NCBI RefSeq assembly: GCF_010119205.1
Contig: NZ_WRXM01000001.1
Span: 682,001 to 746,000, forward strand
Length of the DNA: 64,000 nt
DNA from: Haloarcula limicola
GTDB lineage: Archaea; Halobacteriota; Halobacteria; Halobacteriales; Haloarculaceae
Direction of reading: 5' to 3'
The first letter of the stretch is position 1; each line of letters begins with the position of its first letter. The translations under genes and the position numbers were made by a program. The notes beneath the pieces are model-generated. The model worked only from the letters and a program-made list of their open reading frames with translations, was not told the origin of the DNA and ran no database searches. This document shows positions 6,878 through 14,710 of this stretch, in pieces.

Positions 6878-9196
6878 TCAGCGCCGCTCCGGGCCGACGC
6901 GGTAGATCACCACGTCGCCGGCTCGCTTCACTTCGGTCACGCCGGCGACCTGCCCGATCGTTATCTCGCCGTAGCGCGCTCGCTCGGCGGGACCGACGTA
7001 GACGTAGCGCACGTCGTACTCCTCCAGTAGCGCCCGCTGTTCGGTCGCGTTCCCCGTGTAGATCGTCTTCACGTCGCTCACGCGCCGGTCGTACACCGTG
7101 TCGTTGCGGTACTGGGCCTCGTGGTACCACCCGGCGACGGTGGGGAGGCCCGTGAGACTCGCCGGGGCGCTGGCCCCGTCGCCGTCCTCGGGGTTCCACC
7201 GGTAGCCCGCGGGGGCGGCCGTGACGATGGTCGGTTGGCCCTCGGCGGTCCGGTCGAGCCAGCGAATCGCCTCGGCTTCTTCGGGGTGTGTCCTATCGAG
7301 GTGGTCCGTGCCGTTCAGCGTGGGCTCGCCGGCCGCCTCGACGTGATTCGTGAGCGCGAGCGCGCCGTACACCGACGTCGAGAGCAACAGGAGGACGACG
7401 AACGCCGTCGTTCCGGTTCTCGTCGCCAGCCGGCGCGTCTCGCTCCCGGGCCGCCAGCGGGTCAGCAGCCACGCCAATATCGGGCCGGCGGCGGCGGCCC
7501 ACAGCACCCACACCTGCATGTAGGTCTTGAACACCGTGTTCATCCGGCCGACGTTCTCCTTCACGAAGACGAACTCCACGAGGAGGACGAGGCCGGTTCC
7601 GGCCAGTACGAGGACCGCCTCGAAGCCGACGGGGCGGTCGCCGCCGTCGGCGAGCGTGGGAATCGACCGCACGGACTGGCCCAGCGACGGCGAACGGGCG
7701 AACAGCCACGCCCCGACGAGCAGGGGGGCGAGCAGTCCGACGGCGGCGAGGTCCACCGTCGCGCCCAGAGCGACCACGCCGACCGTCGCCAGGCCGGCGA
7801 TGCGCGCGCGCTCGGTCCCGAGCGTCCGACCGGCCCGCGCGTAGAGATACAGTCCGAAGGGCAGGACGAACAGGCCGTGGACGGCGAGCAGTTCCAGCAC
7901 GCTCGACCGGTCCGGGAGGAACGCCACCTCGCGGCCGCTGGCCGCGCCGAGCCAGAACGGGAGCGACCACAGCAGCCCCAGCGCGAGGACGGCGACGGCG
8001 ACGGCGACCGCGACGCCGATGCGGGCGACCTCGTGGCTCGGCCCGGCGGCGGGGAACCGGTCCTCGACGCTTTCGGGGAGCAGCGTTCTCGGGTCCGCCG
8101 GGGCGACGGCGACGGTCAGCATCGTCAGGCCAGCGATAGAGGGGAACGACCAGGTGTTCGTCACGGCCATCAGGCCAGCGAGCGCGGGCAGCGCGCCGAA
8201 CAGCAGCGCGATTCGCCGCCGCCGCTCGACGGCGGGCGTCTGATAGTAGCTGAAACACAGCGCGGCCGCGAGCAGGAGAAAGCCCGTGCTCATCATGTGA
8301 GCGTGTAAGTCGCCGTTAAGCCACGCGAACAGCGGGAACTCGTCGATGACGAGCGCCGCGCCGGGCTCGTAAGTGGCGAAGTCGCCCGCCTCGTCGGCGA
8401 TGACGCGGCTGGCGTCCCAGTAACTGAACGAGCCGGGACCCGCGGCGAGACCGGAGATCTCGTAGCCCGCGCTCTCGGCGAGCGAGGTGGCGAGGTCCTC
8501 GGGGAGGAGCCAGATGAGCAGCCGAACGGGCGTCGAGAGGTTGCTGGCGAGGCCGACACAGAACGCCGAGAGGCCGCCGGCGAGTCGCCGGGAGACGCCC
8601 CGGTCGGCGGCGACGGCACCGGCCAGTCCGTAGGTCGCGGTCACCAGCGTCGCGTAGAAGCCCGCGAGCGCGAGGTTGTAGGCGTACTGGCTGGCGGTCC
8701 CCGTGATGCGAGTGAGAATCGCGGCGAGCAGGTGGCCGCCGTAGTAGTACGCGACCGGTTCCCCGGCGAACCACATGTCTTCGGGCGGGAGTCGATCGCC
8801 GCGAAGCAGCGAGTTCAACAGCCCGAAGTCGAGGAACTTCTCGCCGCCGAGGGGGACGATGACCGGGTCCAGCGCCCGGATAGCGATCAGAAAACAGAAC
8901 GCGAGCGTGAAGACGCCGGCGACCTCCGCGTACGCGCGGCCGTCCACCGTCGTGCCGCGGCTGCCGACGATGGTCGCCCCCGCGACGAGGGCGAGAAGAC
9001 CCAGCCAGACGCCGGCGGTCAGCGAGACCCGACCGACGAAGTACGCGACGAGCCAGAGCACCGAAAAGGCGACCGGGAGGCCGAACGCGACGCCGCGGTC
9101 GGCGAACCGCGGAAACAGGGCGGTGGCGACGGTCGCTCCGACGTACGTCAACAGGAGATAAAGGGCGAGCCAGAGAGCGACGAGACCGTACTCCAT
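6878..9196 (-). CDS. DUF2298 polytopic membrane protein (Chlor_Arch_YYY)
   Basis: 772 aa from the ATG at 9196; the in-frame extension to 9259 adds a charged segment and lacks family character. Numerous hydrophobic helices cover most of the length, with the signature PVAYYYGGHLLA (the YYY motif of this family) near residue 145 and a soluble C-terminal domain after residue 640. The family resembles membrane glycosyltransferases of the GT-C type and occurs in archaea and Chloroflexi; its reaction is not established. The next genes on the plus strand are a GT2 and a GtrA protein, which supports a role in lipid-linked sugar handling. Confidence 0.85.
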   Translation of the reverse strand: MEYGLVALWLALYLLLTYVGATVATALFPRFADRGVAFGLPVAFSVLWLVAYFVGRVSLTAGVWLGLLALVAGATIVGSRGTTVDGRAYAEVAGVFTLAFCFLIAIRALDPVIVPLGGEKFLDFGLLNSLLRGDRLPPEDMWFAGEPVAYYYGGHLLAAILTRITGTASQYAYNLALAGFYATLVTATYGLAGAVAADRGVSRRLAGGLSAFCVGLASNLSTPVRLLIWLLPEDLATSLAESAGYEISGLAAGPGSFSYWDASRVIADEAGDFATYEPGAALVIDEFPLFAWLNGDLHAHMMSTGFLLLAAALCFSYYQTPAVERRRRIALLFGALPALAGLMAVTNTWSFPSIAGLTMLTVAVAPADPRTLLPESVEDRFPAAGPSHEVARIGVAVAVAVAVLALGLLWSLPFWLGAASGREVAFLPDRSSVLELLAVHGLFVLPFGLYLYARAGRTLGTERARIAGLATVGVVALGATVDLAAVGLLAPLLVGAWLFARSPSLGQSVRSIPTLADGGDRPVGFEAVLVLAGTGLVLLVEFVFVKENVGRMNTVFKTYMQVWVLWAAAAGPILAWLLTRWRPGSETRRLATRTGTTAFVVLLLLSTSVYGALALTNHVEAAGEPTLNGTDHLDRTHPEEAEAIRWLDRTAEGQPTIVTAAPAGYRWNPEDGDGASAPASLTGLPTVAGWYHEAQYRNDTVYDRRVSDVKTIYTGNATEQRALLEEYDVRYVYVGPAERARYGEITIGQVAGVTEVKRAGDVVIYRVGPERR

Positions 9197-9308
9197 CAGT
9201 CGAGAGAGCGCGTCGCTCGGGCATACGTCTTTTGCACTCTTCCGAGCCGACGCGCCCAAGCGCGCGTCTTCGAACTGTTTTTACTCACCGCCGGCCGAAG
9301 GTGACACA

Positions 9309-10076
9309 ATGTCGCGTTCCGTCGGCGTCGTCGTCCCCGCCTACCGCCCCGACGTCGCCCAACTGCGGACCTACCTCACGGCCATCGACGAAGCGCTCGC
9401 CCCCGACACGATCGTCGTCGAGCTCGACGCGCCGAAGCGCGGCGTCCCAGAGCGACTGTCCGACCTCCCCGTTACCGTCGAGACGGTGCCGTACCGCCGC
9501 GGGAAGGGCGCTGCCGTCACCGCCGGGTTCGAGCGCCTCTCGACAGACGTGCTCGTCTTCGCCGACGCCGACGGCTCGACGCCGGTCGGCTCGCTCGTCG
9601 ACGTCGTCGACCCGGTGGTCGCCGGCGAGACCGACCTCGCCGTCGGGTCGCGCCGCCACCCCGCCGCCGAAGTCGCCAGCCACCAGACGTTCGCCCGGCG
9701 CTTCCTCGGCGACGGCTTCGCGTGGCTGGCCGGCCGGCTGCTCGACGTCTCGCTGTACGACTATCAGTGCGGAGCGAAGGCCATCGACGCCGCCGCCTGG
9801 AAGCGGGTCCGCGCGCACCTCTACGAACCCGGCTTCGCGTGGGACGTGGAGCTAGTCGCGATGGCCGGCGCGTTGGACCTCCGCGTCACTGAGGTCCCCA
9901 TCGAGTGGGAAGATCGCCCCGGCTCGACCGTCTCGCCGGTCAGGGACTCATTCGCGCTCCTCAGAGCGCTGCTGGCGGCGCGTCACCGCGCGAAGCAACT
10001 CAGCGACGACCGCCTCCACACCGCCATCGCCGCCCGCCGGGACGACCCGACCGCCCTCGTCGAACGAGACCGATAA
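9309..10076 (+). CDS. GT2 dolichol-phosphate-type glycosyltransferase
   Basis: 255 aa, a GT-A fold enzyme. VVVPAYRPD at residue 8 is the nucleotide-sugar binding start, RRGKGAAVTAGF follows, FADADGSTP near residue 79 carries the DxD-like metal site, and VGSRRHP and YDYQCGAKAI match dolichyl-phosphate glucose or mannose synthases. It has no C-terminal membrane helices, so the lipid carrier product would be passed to the GtrA protein encoded next. The stop codon overlaps the start of GtrA by one base. Confidence 0.87.
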   Translation: MSRSVGVVVPAYRPDVAQLRTYLTAIDEALAPDTIVVELDAPKRGVPERLSDLPVTVETVPYRRGKGAAVTAGFERLSTDVLVFADADGSTPVGSLVDVVDPVVAGETDLAVGSRRHPAAEVASHQTFARRFLGDGFAWLAGRLLDVSLYDYQCGAKAIDAAAWKRVRAHLYEPGFAWDVELVAMAGALDLRVTEVPIEWEDRPGSTVSPVRDSFALLRALLAARHRAKQLSDDRLHTAIAARRDDPTALVERDR

Positions 10077-10564
10077 TGAGCCTGCGCGACCGACTCCACG
10101 GCGCCGTCCCCGACCGGTTCCAGTCGCTGCTGTCGGGCGTGCGCTTCAGCCAGTTCGTCTCCGTCGGCGTCATCGGCGCTATCAGCGACAACACCGTGCT
10201 GGCGACGCTCAGACTCGGCTTCGGCGTCCCCGAACTCTGGGCGAAGGCCGCCGGCATCGAGACGGCCATCCTCGTGATGTTCCTGGTCAACGAACACTGG
10301 ACGTTCTCCTCGGTCGGTGCGGCCGGGCGCATCCCGTTCCTGAAACGGCTGGGGAAGTCCCACCTCGTCCGCGCGGGCGGGTCGTCGGTGCAACTGGTCA
10401 TCTACTGGTTCCTCACGCAGTGGCTGACCGTCCAGCTCGTCGTCTACGGCACCGACCTCTGGTTCCTCGCGGCCAGCCCCATCGCCATCGGCGTCGCCAT
10501 GTTCGTCAACTACGTCTTCGAGAGCCTCTTCACCTGGCAGGTCCACCAGGACGGGACCGCGTAG
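10076..10564 (+). CDS. GtrA family membrane protein
   Basis: 162 aa from the ATG at 10076, which overlaps the GT2 stop codon (TAATG). Four predicted transmembrane helices fit the GtrA family, with the early FSQFVSVGVIGAISDN and late MFVNYVFESLFTW segments that are characteristic. GtrA proteins are thought to move polyprenyl-phosphate-linked sugars across the membrane. Co-transcription with a GT2 is the classic arrangement. Confidence 0.88.
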   Translation: MSLRDRLHGAVPDRFQSLLSGVRFSQFVSVGVIGAISDNTVLATLRLGFGVPELWAKAAGIETAILVMFLVNEHWTFSSVGAAGRIPFLKRLGKSHLVRAGGSSVQLVIYWFLTQWLTVQLVVYGTDLWFLAASPIAIGVAMFVNYVFESLFTWQVHQDGTA

Positions 10565-10601
10565 CGCGTCACAAACTCACGGACGGCGAGCGAATCACAA
10601 C

Positions 10602-10609
10602 CCTTAATG
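10602..10609 (+). promoter_or_regulatory. TATA box of initiator tRNA gene
   Basis: CCTTAATG sits 24-31 bases before the first base of the tRNA at 10633, the right distance for an archaeal TATA element. Confidence 0.5.
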
Positions 10610-10632
10610 AGGGGCCTCGGATATGAAGAGGT

Positions 10633-10707
10633 AGCGGGATGGGATAGCCAGGAGATTCCGGCGGGCTCATAACCCGCAGATCGGTAGTTCAAATCTACCT
10701 CCCGCTA
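10633..10707 (+). tRNA. Initiator tRNA-Met (CAT anticodon)
   Basis: 75 nt. The acceptor arms AGCGGGA and TCCCGCT pair, with discriminator A at 10707. The anticodon loop is CTCATAA inside a GCGGG/CCCGC stem, so three consecutive G:C pairs lie next to the loop, the hallmark of initiator tRNA. The A1:U72 first pair also fits an initiator. GTTCAAAT gives the T loop. There is no intron, whereas elongator tRNA-Met in haloarchaea usually has one. CCA is not encoded. A T-run at 10709-10712 follows and is a likely terminator. Confidence 0.95.
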
Positions 10708-10724
10708 CTTTTCAGCGAACTACG

Positions 10725-10746
10725 CCGCGAAGCCCTGTCTTCGCGG
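10725..10746. repeat. Inverted repeat downstream of tRNA
   Basis: CCGCGAA (10725-10731) and TTCGCGG (10740-10746) form a 7-bp stem with an 8-base loop, just after the tRNA and its T-run. There is no T-run behind it, so a terminator role is uncertain. Confidence 0.4.
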
Positions 10747-10907
10747 TTCTCGTGAGCATGTATGTCGCGGTCACGATAACTTGAACGAGAGAACGCCGAG
10801 CGGTAACGAGGTGTTCACGTCGTTCAAATCTACCATACGTGCGACGCGAATCGCCGTCCATCAGTACGAAGATTCACGTCCCACTCCTTCGACGCGTCGA
10901 TAGACCG

Positions 10908-11339
10908 ATGTCCTCCGCAAGCGCCGCCGGCCCCTCCAGTTCAGAGACAGTCACACGGCGGAGATTCCTCGCCGCCCTCGGTGTCGGCGCCACGAGTGCC
11001 ACCGCTGGCTGTGGTCGCTTCTCCGGGACGGACTCGAGCGGCGAAGGGGACACGATCGAGATTATCCCCGTCAACGAGACCGATCGGCCGGTGACCGTCG
11101 CCATTAGAATCGAAGCGGCCGACGGTTCGGTCCTGTTTAGTCGTGTCTACGAACTCGACGCGGGCCACGCCGACGAGTCGGCCGGTATCGATACGCGGCC
11201 GGCGACGATTCACGCCTTTACTCCCGACGGGCGCAGCAACTCCTGGGAGTACGACCCCGATACGGACTTGCAGTGTGAGGGAAAAGACGTTGGACTCTGG
11301 ATCCGCGAGACGAGCATCGACCCGTGGTACAACTGTTGA
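10908..11339 (+). CDS. Tat-exported lipoprotein, unknown function
   Basis: 143 aa from the ATG at 10908. An earlier in-frame start at 10839 would put too long a tail before the signal. The twin-arginine signal TRRRFLAALGVGA is followed by a lipobox-like TAGCG, the usual export and lipid-anchoring route of haloarchaeal lipoproteins. The mature part looks like a small beta-sandwich (EIIPVNETDRPVTVAIRI ... GSVLFSRVYEL). Two cysteines near the C-terminus may form a disulfide. I do not recognise a function. Confidence 0.75.
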   Translation: MSSASAAGPSSSETVTRRRFLAALGVGATSATAGCGRFSGTDSSGEGDTIEIIPVNETDRPVTVAIRIEAADGSVLFSRVYELDAGHADESAGIDTRPATIHAFTPDGRSNSWEYDPDTDLQCEGKDVGLWIRETSIDPWYNC

Positions 11340-11373
11340 CGGACGTCGGGAACCGGCGATGCGGGCCGTCTGC

Positions 11374-11943
11374 TCAGTCGTCGCCGTGTTCGTCGACGAT
11401 GACGACCTCGCCGTCCTCGACGCGGACGTTGATGAGCGTCTTGGCGTGATAGCCGGCCTCGTCGAGCTTGTTCTCGCCGTCGGCCTTCTTGATCACACAG
11501 ACCAGATCGCGGATGTCCGCGCCGATGTCTTCGAGCGCGCCGGTCAGCGCGGCGAGCGTGCCCCCTGTCGAGAGCACGTCGTCGAGGACGAGCACGCGGT
11601 CGCCCTCGTAGACGTCGTTGACGTACATCTCGTTCTCGGAGTAGCCGGTGACCTGCGAGAGCGCCACCTCGCCCTCTAAGCCGTACTGGCGCTTGCGGAC
11701 GACGACCAGCGGGATGTCGGTCATCAGCGAGACGGCCGTCGAGAGGTGGATGCCCATCGCCGCCGGCGTGACGATCTTGTCGACGTCTTCGAGCTCCGCC
11801 TTGCGGATGATCTTGATGACGATCTCCCGCAGCAGTTCCGGGCGCAGCATCGGCACGCCGTCGCTGATGGGGTGGACGAAGTAGTGATAGCCGTCCTTTT
11901 CGATGATCGGCGCATCGAGCAAGGACTTCTTGAGCAGGTCCAT
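11374..11943 (-). CDS. hpt: Hypoxanthine/guanine phosphoribosyltransferase
   Basis: 189 aa. The PRPP-binding motif [14 protein letters not shown] (about residues 117-130) and the [10 protein letters not shown] segment mark the type I phosphoribosyltransferase fold, in the archaeal GfcR/Hpt-adenine-PRTase-like group. It salvages hypoxanthine and guanine to IMP and GMP. A TATA-like stretch on the minus strand near 11965-11973 would give a nearly leaderless transcript. Some members of this group are instead annotated as adenine PRTase or PurR-like, so substrate preference is from family resemblance. Confidence 0.85.
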   Translation of the reverse strand: MDLLKKSLLDAPIIEKDGYHYFVHPISDGVPMLRPELLREIVIKIIRKAELEDVDKIVTPAAMGIHLSTAVSLMTDIPLVVVRKRQYGLEGEVALSQVTGYSENEMYVNDVYEGDRVLVLDDVLSTGGTLAALTGALEDIGADIRDLVCVIKKADGENKLDEAGYHAKTLINVRVEDGEVVIVDEHGDD

Positions 11944-12084
11944 GCTGTCGGTACTGCCAGGTCCTACAAAAATTCGTCGTCAAGCAGTCACACTAGGGGA
12001 GGTAGTTCAATGAGTGCACAGGTTCTCTTACAAGTGCATAGCTGTCGATAATAAGTTAAAAATGTGAGAAGCGAGTCGAGTTGA

Positions 12085-12582
12085 TTACGCTTCTGGCCCG
12101 GAATCCTGGGTCAACGTAGCTGAATTGTCCCCTTCTGAAGCTTCATAGACGACACGAAGTTCGTAATCGTTGCCGACAGGAATTAGTGCACGGTCGCCAG
12201 CAGAGACCCCTGCTCCCTGACTGGTCGTGTTAACGTACGCTGATGCGTTCCATGTTCCTGCCTTTCCCATTGGCCCTGATCCAGCACTGAATCCGAAGTC
12301 GCCCCTGATATACAGTTCGTTCGCATTGATTGTATCTCCACCATCATGCGTAATAGTGAGGTTTCCATCAGCCCCGGTGACGTTAGAATAGGACCAGCTA
12401 TTCCCACTTTCGTAGTCCGTGGCAAAACTAGCTTGCGGCGTTGTCTGCTGTGCTTGGTCACCGAGACCAAGGACGAATGACGCGATGACGGCCGCGAGGA
12501 TGACCGTGATGGCCACCATCAGGATGACGCCGATGACCGGCGAAACGGCGTCGTCGTCGTCAATAAGTTGTTTGAGATCCAT
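12085..12582 (-). CDS. Archaeal type IV pilin
   Basis: 165 aa. The N-terminus MDLKQLIDDDDAVSPVIGV is a class III type prepilin signal, with processing expected before the hydrophobic H-domain (VSPVIGVILMVAITVILAA), followed by FVLGLG. The exported C-terminal domain is Ser/Thr/Asn/Gly-rich and ends ATLTQDSGPEA. Such pilins form adhesion pili, and their conserved H-domain is held in the membrane before assembly. It is the second gene of a two-pilin operon, six bases after 12589-13029. Confidence 0.9.
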   Translation of the reverse strand: MDLKQLIDDDDAVSPVIGVILMVAITVILAAVIASFVLGLGDQAQQTTPQASFATDYESGNSWSYSNVTGADGNLTITHDGGDTINANELYIRGDFGFSAGSGPMGKAGTWNASAYVNTTSQGAGVSAGDRALIPVGNDYELRVVYEASEGDNSATLTQDSGPEA

Positions 12583-12588
12583 TGTTAT

Positions 12589-13029
12589 TTAGGCGTCAGG
12601 TCCCGAATCCTGTGAAAGCGTGGCAGAGCTGTCCCCTTCGGTAGTTTCATATACTACACGGAGGTCGTAACTCGACTCCGCGCCAACGTCAATACTGTTA
12701 CCAGCACTCACGTCATCAGTTGATCCGAGGGTACTCCAATTCCCCCACGTAGCTGCACTATCACCCGTACTACCGAAATCGCCACGGATGTATATCTCTT
12801 GGACCTCAATTGAATCCCCTCCATCGTGTGTAATTGTCACGTCACTCGAAGATGAATCGTAATCCCACGAGAAGCTGGCTTGCGGTGTCGTTTGCTGTGC
12901 TTGGTCGCCGAGTCCGAGGACGAACGACGCGATGACGGCCGCGAGGATGACGGTGATCGCCACCATCAGGATAACCCCGATGACCGGCGAGACGGCGTCG
13001 TCGTCGTCGATGAGTTGTTTGATATCCAT
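12589..13029 (-). CDS. Archaeal type IV pilin
   Basis: 146 aa from the ATG at 13029. The in-frame extension to 13131 is rejected because prepilin peptides begin just before the DDDAVSPV motif. The first 38 residues are nearly identical to the two other pilins here, while the exported part is different (VTITHDGGDSIEVQEIYIRG). First gene of the operon, with a TATA box at 13142-13151 and phased repeats upstream. Confidence 0.9.
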   Translation of the reverse strand: MDIKQLIDDDDAVSPVIGVILMVAITVILAAVIASFVLGLGDQAQQTTPQASFSWDYDSSSSDVTITHDGGDSIEVQEIYIRGDFGSTGDSAATWGNWSTLGSTDDVSAGNSIDVGAESSYDLRVVYETTEGDSSATLSQDSGPDA

Positions 13030-13141
13030 CGTTTTTCTCCACACACCGGGTGTGTGCGAGCGGTAGGTGCCGATTAACCCCACCTTGTGGAGCGGACCCG
13101 CGCTCGCGGAGGTGTGCTGTCTCATCTTCATGTCGTAGGGA

Positions 13142-13151
13142 CACTTATACC
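13142..13151 (-). promoter_or_regulatory. TATA box of the two-pilin operon
   Basis: On the minus strand GGTATAAGTG. A start site about 25 bases downstream would give a 5' leader of roughly 85-95 bases, long for a haloarchaeon. Confidence 0.55.
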
Positions 13152-13171
13152 CACACTACGGTTTACGCTCT

Positions 13172-13225
13172 CAAGACCGCCTTGAAACCGTACAAGACCG
13201 GGTTGTAATGTCGAAAACCGGGTCG
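13172..13225. promoter_or_regulatory. Three phased 13-bp repeats upstream of the pilin TATA box
   Basis: CAAGACCGCCTTG (13172), CAAGACCGGGTTG (13193) and GAAAACCGGGTCG (13213) begin 21 and 20 bases apart, two helical turns, all on one face of the DNA and ending 21 bases from the TATA box. The first is an inverted repeat (CAAG/CTTG). This is the expected layout of operators for an activator or a cooperative repressor. Confidence 0.5.
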
Positions 13226-13395
13226 TCGAAAAAAGCTAGCTTTCGGCTGACAGGAGCGGCGTTTCAGGCAGACAAATCAGATAGATTTCGACGAGTTGTT
13301 CGTATCACATAGCGCAACAACCAGTCATCTCAGAGGGAGAAAAATTGTACGCTGTATGGGATTCTCAGCGCTGATATTCCGACAGGACGAATTTG

Positions 13396-13980
13396 TTATT
13401 CCCCGTCCTGTTCGTCACGAGCGTTAGCGAACTCGGTGAGGGTCATCTCGCGGCCGAGGAACGTGTGATACAGCGCGGAGATCGTAAGTAGGACGGCCAT
13501 CACCGTGGCCCAGACGAGCGGCGGGATGAGGGTAAAGGGATAGACGCCGACCCAGAGCACCACCACGACGGCGAGGCTGACAGCCCCCAGCGAGAGGTAG
13601 TATTCGCGCCACGGGAACTCGCCGCTGGGAACGACCTCCAGATAGACGGTCAGCTCCTCCGTCTGTGGCGTCGTCGAGACCAGGCCGTTGTCGGCGTCGT
13701 ACTCGACGATGCTCGCCTCGGCCATCCGCGGCAGGTGCGTCTGCTGGAGCGTCGTGTAGACGCGCTTTCGCTGCGCGCTGGAGACGTCGTCGCAGCAGCA
13801 GTCGTACTCCATCGCGGCCACCTCCGAAGTGAGGTCGCCGAGTTCGACCGGCCCGCCGTGCTCTCTGAGATACTGGAGGACGTAGCGGCGACGCTCGTTG
13901 TGGAGCACGTCGAAGATCTCGCCCTTCGAGAGCGGTTCGCTCGCCCCCGCGACCGACGTGGATTCCGTTTGCTGGCTCAT
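13396..13980 (-). CDS. Membrane-anchored HTH regulator (DUF7344-like)
   Basis: 194 aa from the ATG at 13980, favoured over 14013 by the TATA box at about 14029-14036. Residues 20-110 form a winged-helix type domain (IFDVLHNERRRYVLQYL, LGDLTSEVAAME, SSAQRKRVYTTLQQTHLPRM), as in the haloarchaeal family DUF7344. Two transmembrane helices follow (about 128-148 and 152-172). An unusual CCC triplet sits in the HTH region (EYDCCCDD). It lies between two pilin loci, all on one strand, which suggests control of pilus genes. That role is inference. Confidence 0.75.
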   Translation of the reverse strand: MSQQTESTSVAGASEPLSKGEIFDVLHNERRRYVLQYLREHGGPVELGDLTSEVAAMEYDCCCDDVSSAQRKRVYTTLQQTHLPRMAEASIVEYDADNGLVSTTPQTEELTVYLEVVPSGEFPWREYYLSLGAVSLAVVVVLWVGVYPFTLIPPLVWATVMAVLLTISALYHTFLGREMTLTEFANARDEQDGE

Positions 13981-14028
13981 CAAACGCCACCACACCGCAT
14001 GAGAGCCAGCCATGTCATGTGTCTCACT

Positions 14029-14036
14029 GATATAAG
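14029..14036 (-). promoter_or_regulatory. TATA box of the HTH regulator gene
   Basis: Minus-strand CTTATATC, about 50 bases upstream of the ATG at 13980, in a GC-rich context. A second AT-rich block (ATTAATAAGG) lies 13 bases further upstream. Confidence 0.45.
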
Positions 14037-14104
14037 CCGACCTTATTAATCGGTGTGGTCCTGCAACTGTGCGTCATCGGCATCGAAAAGATACGAAGAT
14101 TGGT

Positions 14105-14587
14105 TTAGGCGCTCGGACCGGACCACTTCGAGAGGGTGGCGGAACTGCCGCTCTCGCTTGATTCGAAGACCACGCGAACAGTATCCGAGTTGGCAACGTT
14201 GACTTTTATACTAGTCCCTGCACTAATACTCGCACCAGTGCTGTGCTGTGCGGTCGTAACGTTCTCACCCGTTATCACGTCCCAAGCTCCATCGTCCTGA
14301 GACCCCTTAATGTGCAAGTTTTCGGCGTTGATGCTGTCTCCACCGTCATGAGTGACAGTTAGCGTTCCGTCTCCATCCTGCGAATTGTTCCATCCTTTTG
14401 GGCCGGGCTGCTTCTCATAATCAAAACTAAAACTAGCCTGCGGGGCGGTGTTACTGAGGTTCTCGCCGAGGCCGAGAACGAACGTTGCGATGACGGCTGC
14501 GAGGATGACGGTGATCGCCACCATCAGAATGACGCCGATGACCGGCGACACAGCGTCGTCGTCGTTGATGAGTCGTTTGATATCCAT
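14105..14587 (-). CDS. Archaeal type IV pilin
   Basis: 160 aa with the same leader and H-domain as the two other pilins (DDDAVSPVIGV, ending FVLGLGENL) and a different exported domain ending ATLSKWSGPSA. It carries several N-x-S/T sequons (for example NNSQDG, ENVTT), so N-glycosylation is possible. It is upstream of the regulator on the same strand, with 124 bases between, and has its own promoter with TTTATG-like sequence near 14653-14660. Confidence 0.9.
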   Translation of the reverse strand: MDIKRLINDDDAVSPVIGVILMVAITVILAAVIATFVLGLGENLSNTAPQASFSFDYEKQPGPKGWNNSQDGDGTLTVTHDGGDSINAENLHIKGSQDDGAWDVITGENVTTAQHSTGASISAGTSIKVNVANSDTVRVVFESSESGSSATLSKWSGPSA

Positions 14588-14710
14588 CGTTTGTCTCCGG
14601 AACGTACCGGGGAGCCCGGTAGTGTCCTTAGCGAAAGAAACCCGTGCCGGTACATAAACCTACAGCACCAATTATCTGCTGTGAAAATACCCCCGCGGTC
14701 GGGAGGATAG

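Larger units (their letters stand above)
13030..13395. other. Intergenic regulatory region of the pilin operon
   Basis: 366 bases without a gene. It holds a leader of about 90 bases, a TATA box and three phased repeats for the pilin operon (listed separately), then an AT-rich stretch (13230-13395) with no ORF, leading to the end of the regulator gene. The leader contains a CACACCGGGTGTG palindrome at 13041-13053 which could fold in the mRNA. Confidence 0.55.

Noticed and set aside
10725-10746. Hairpin considered as a riboswitch or attachment site
   Set aside because: Only a 7-bp stem; no integrase gene and no duplicated tRNA end nearby.
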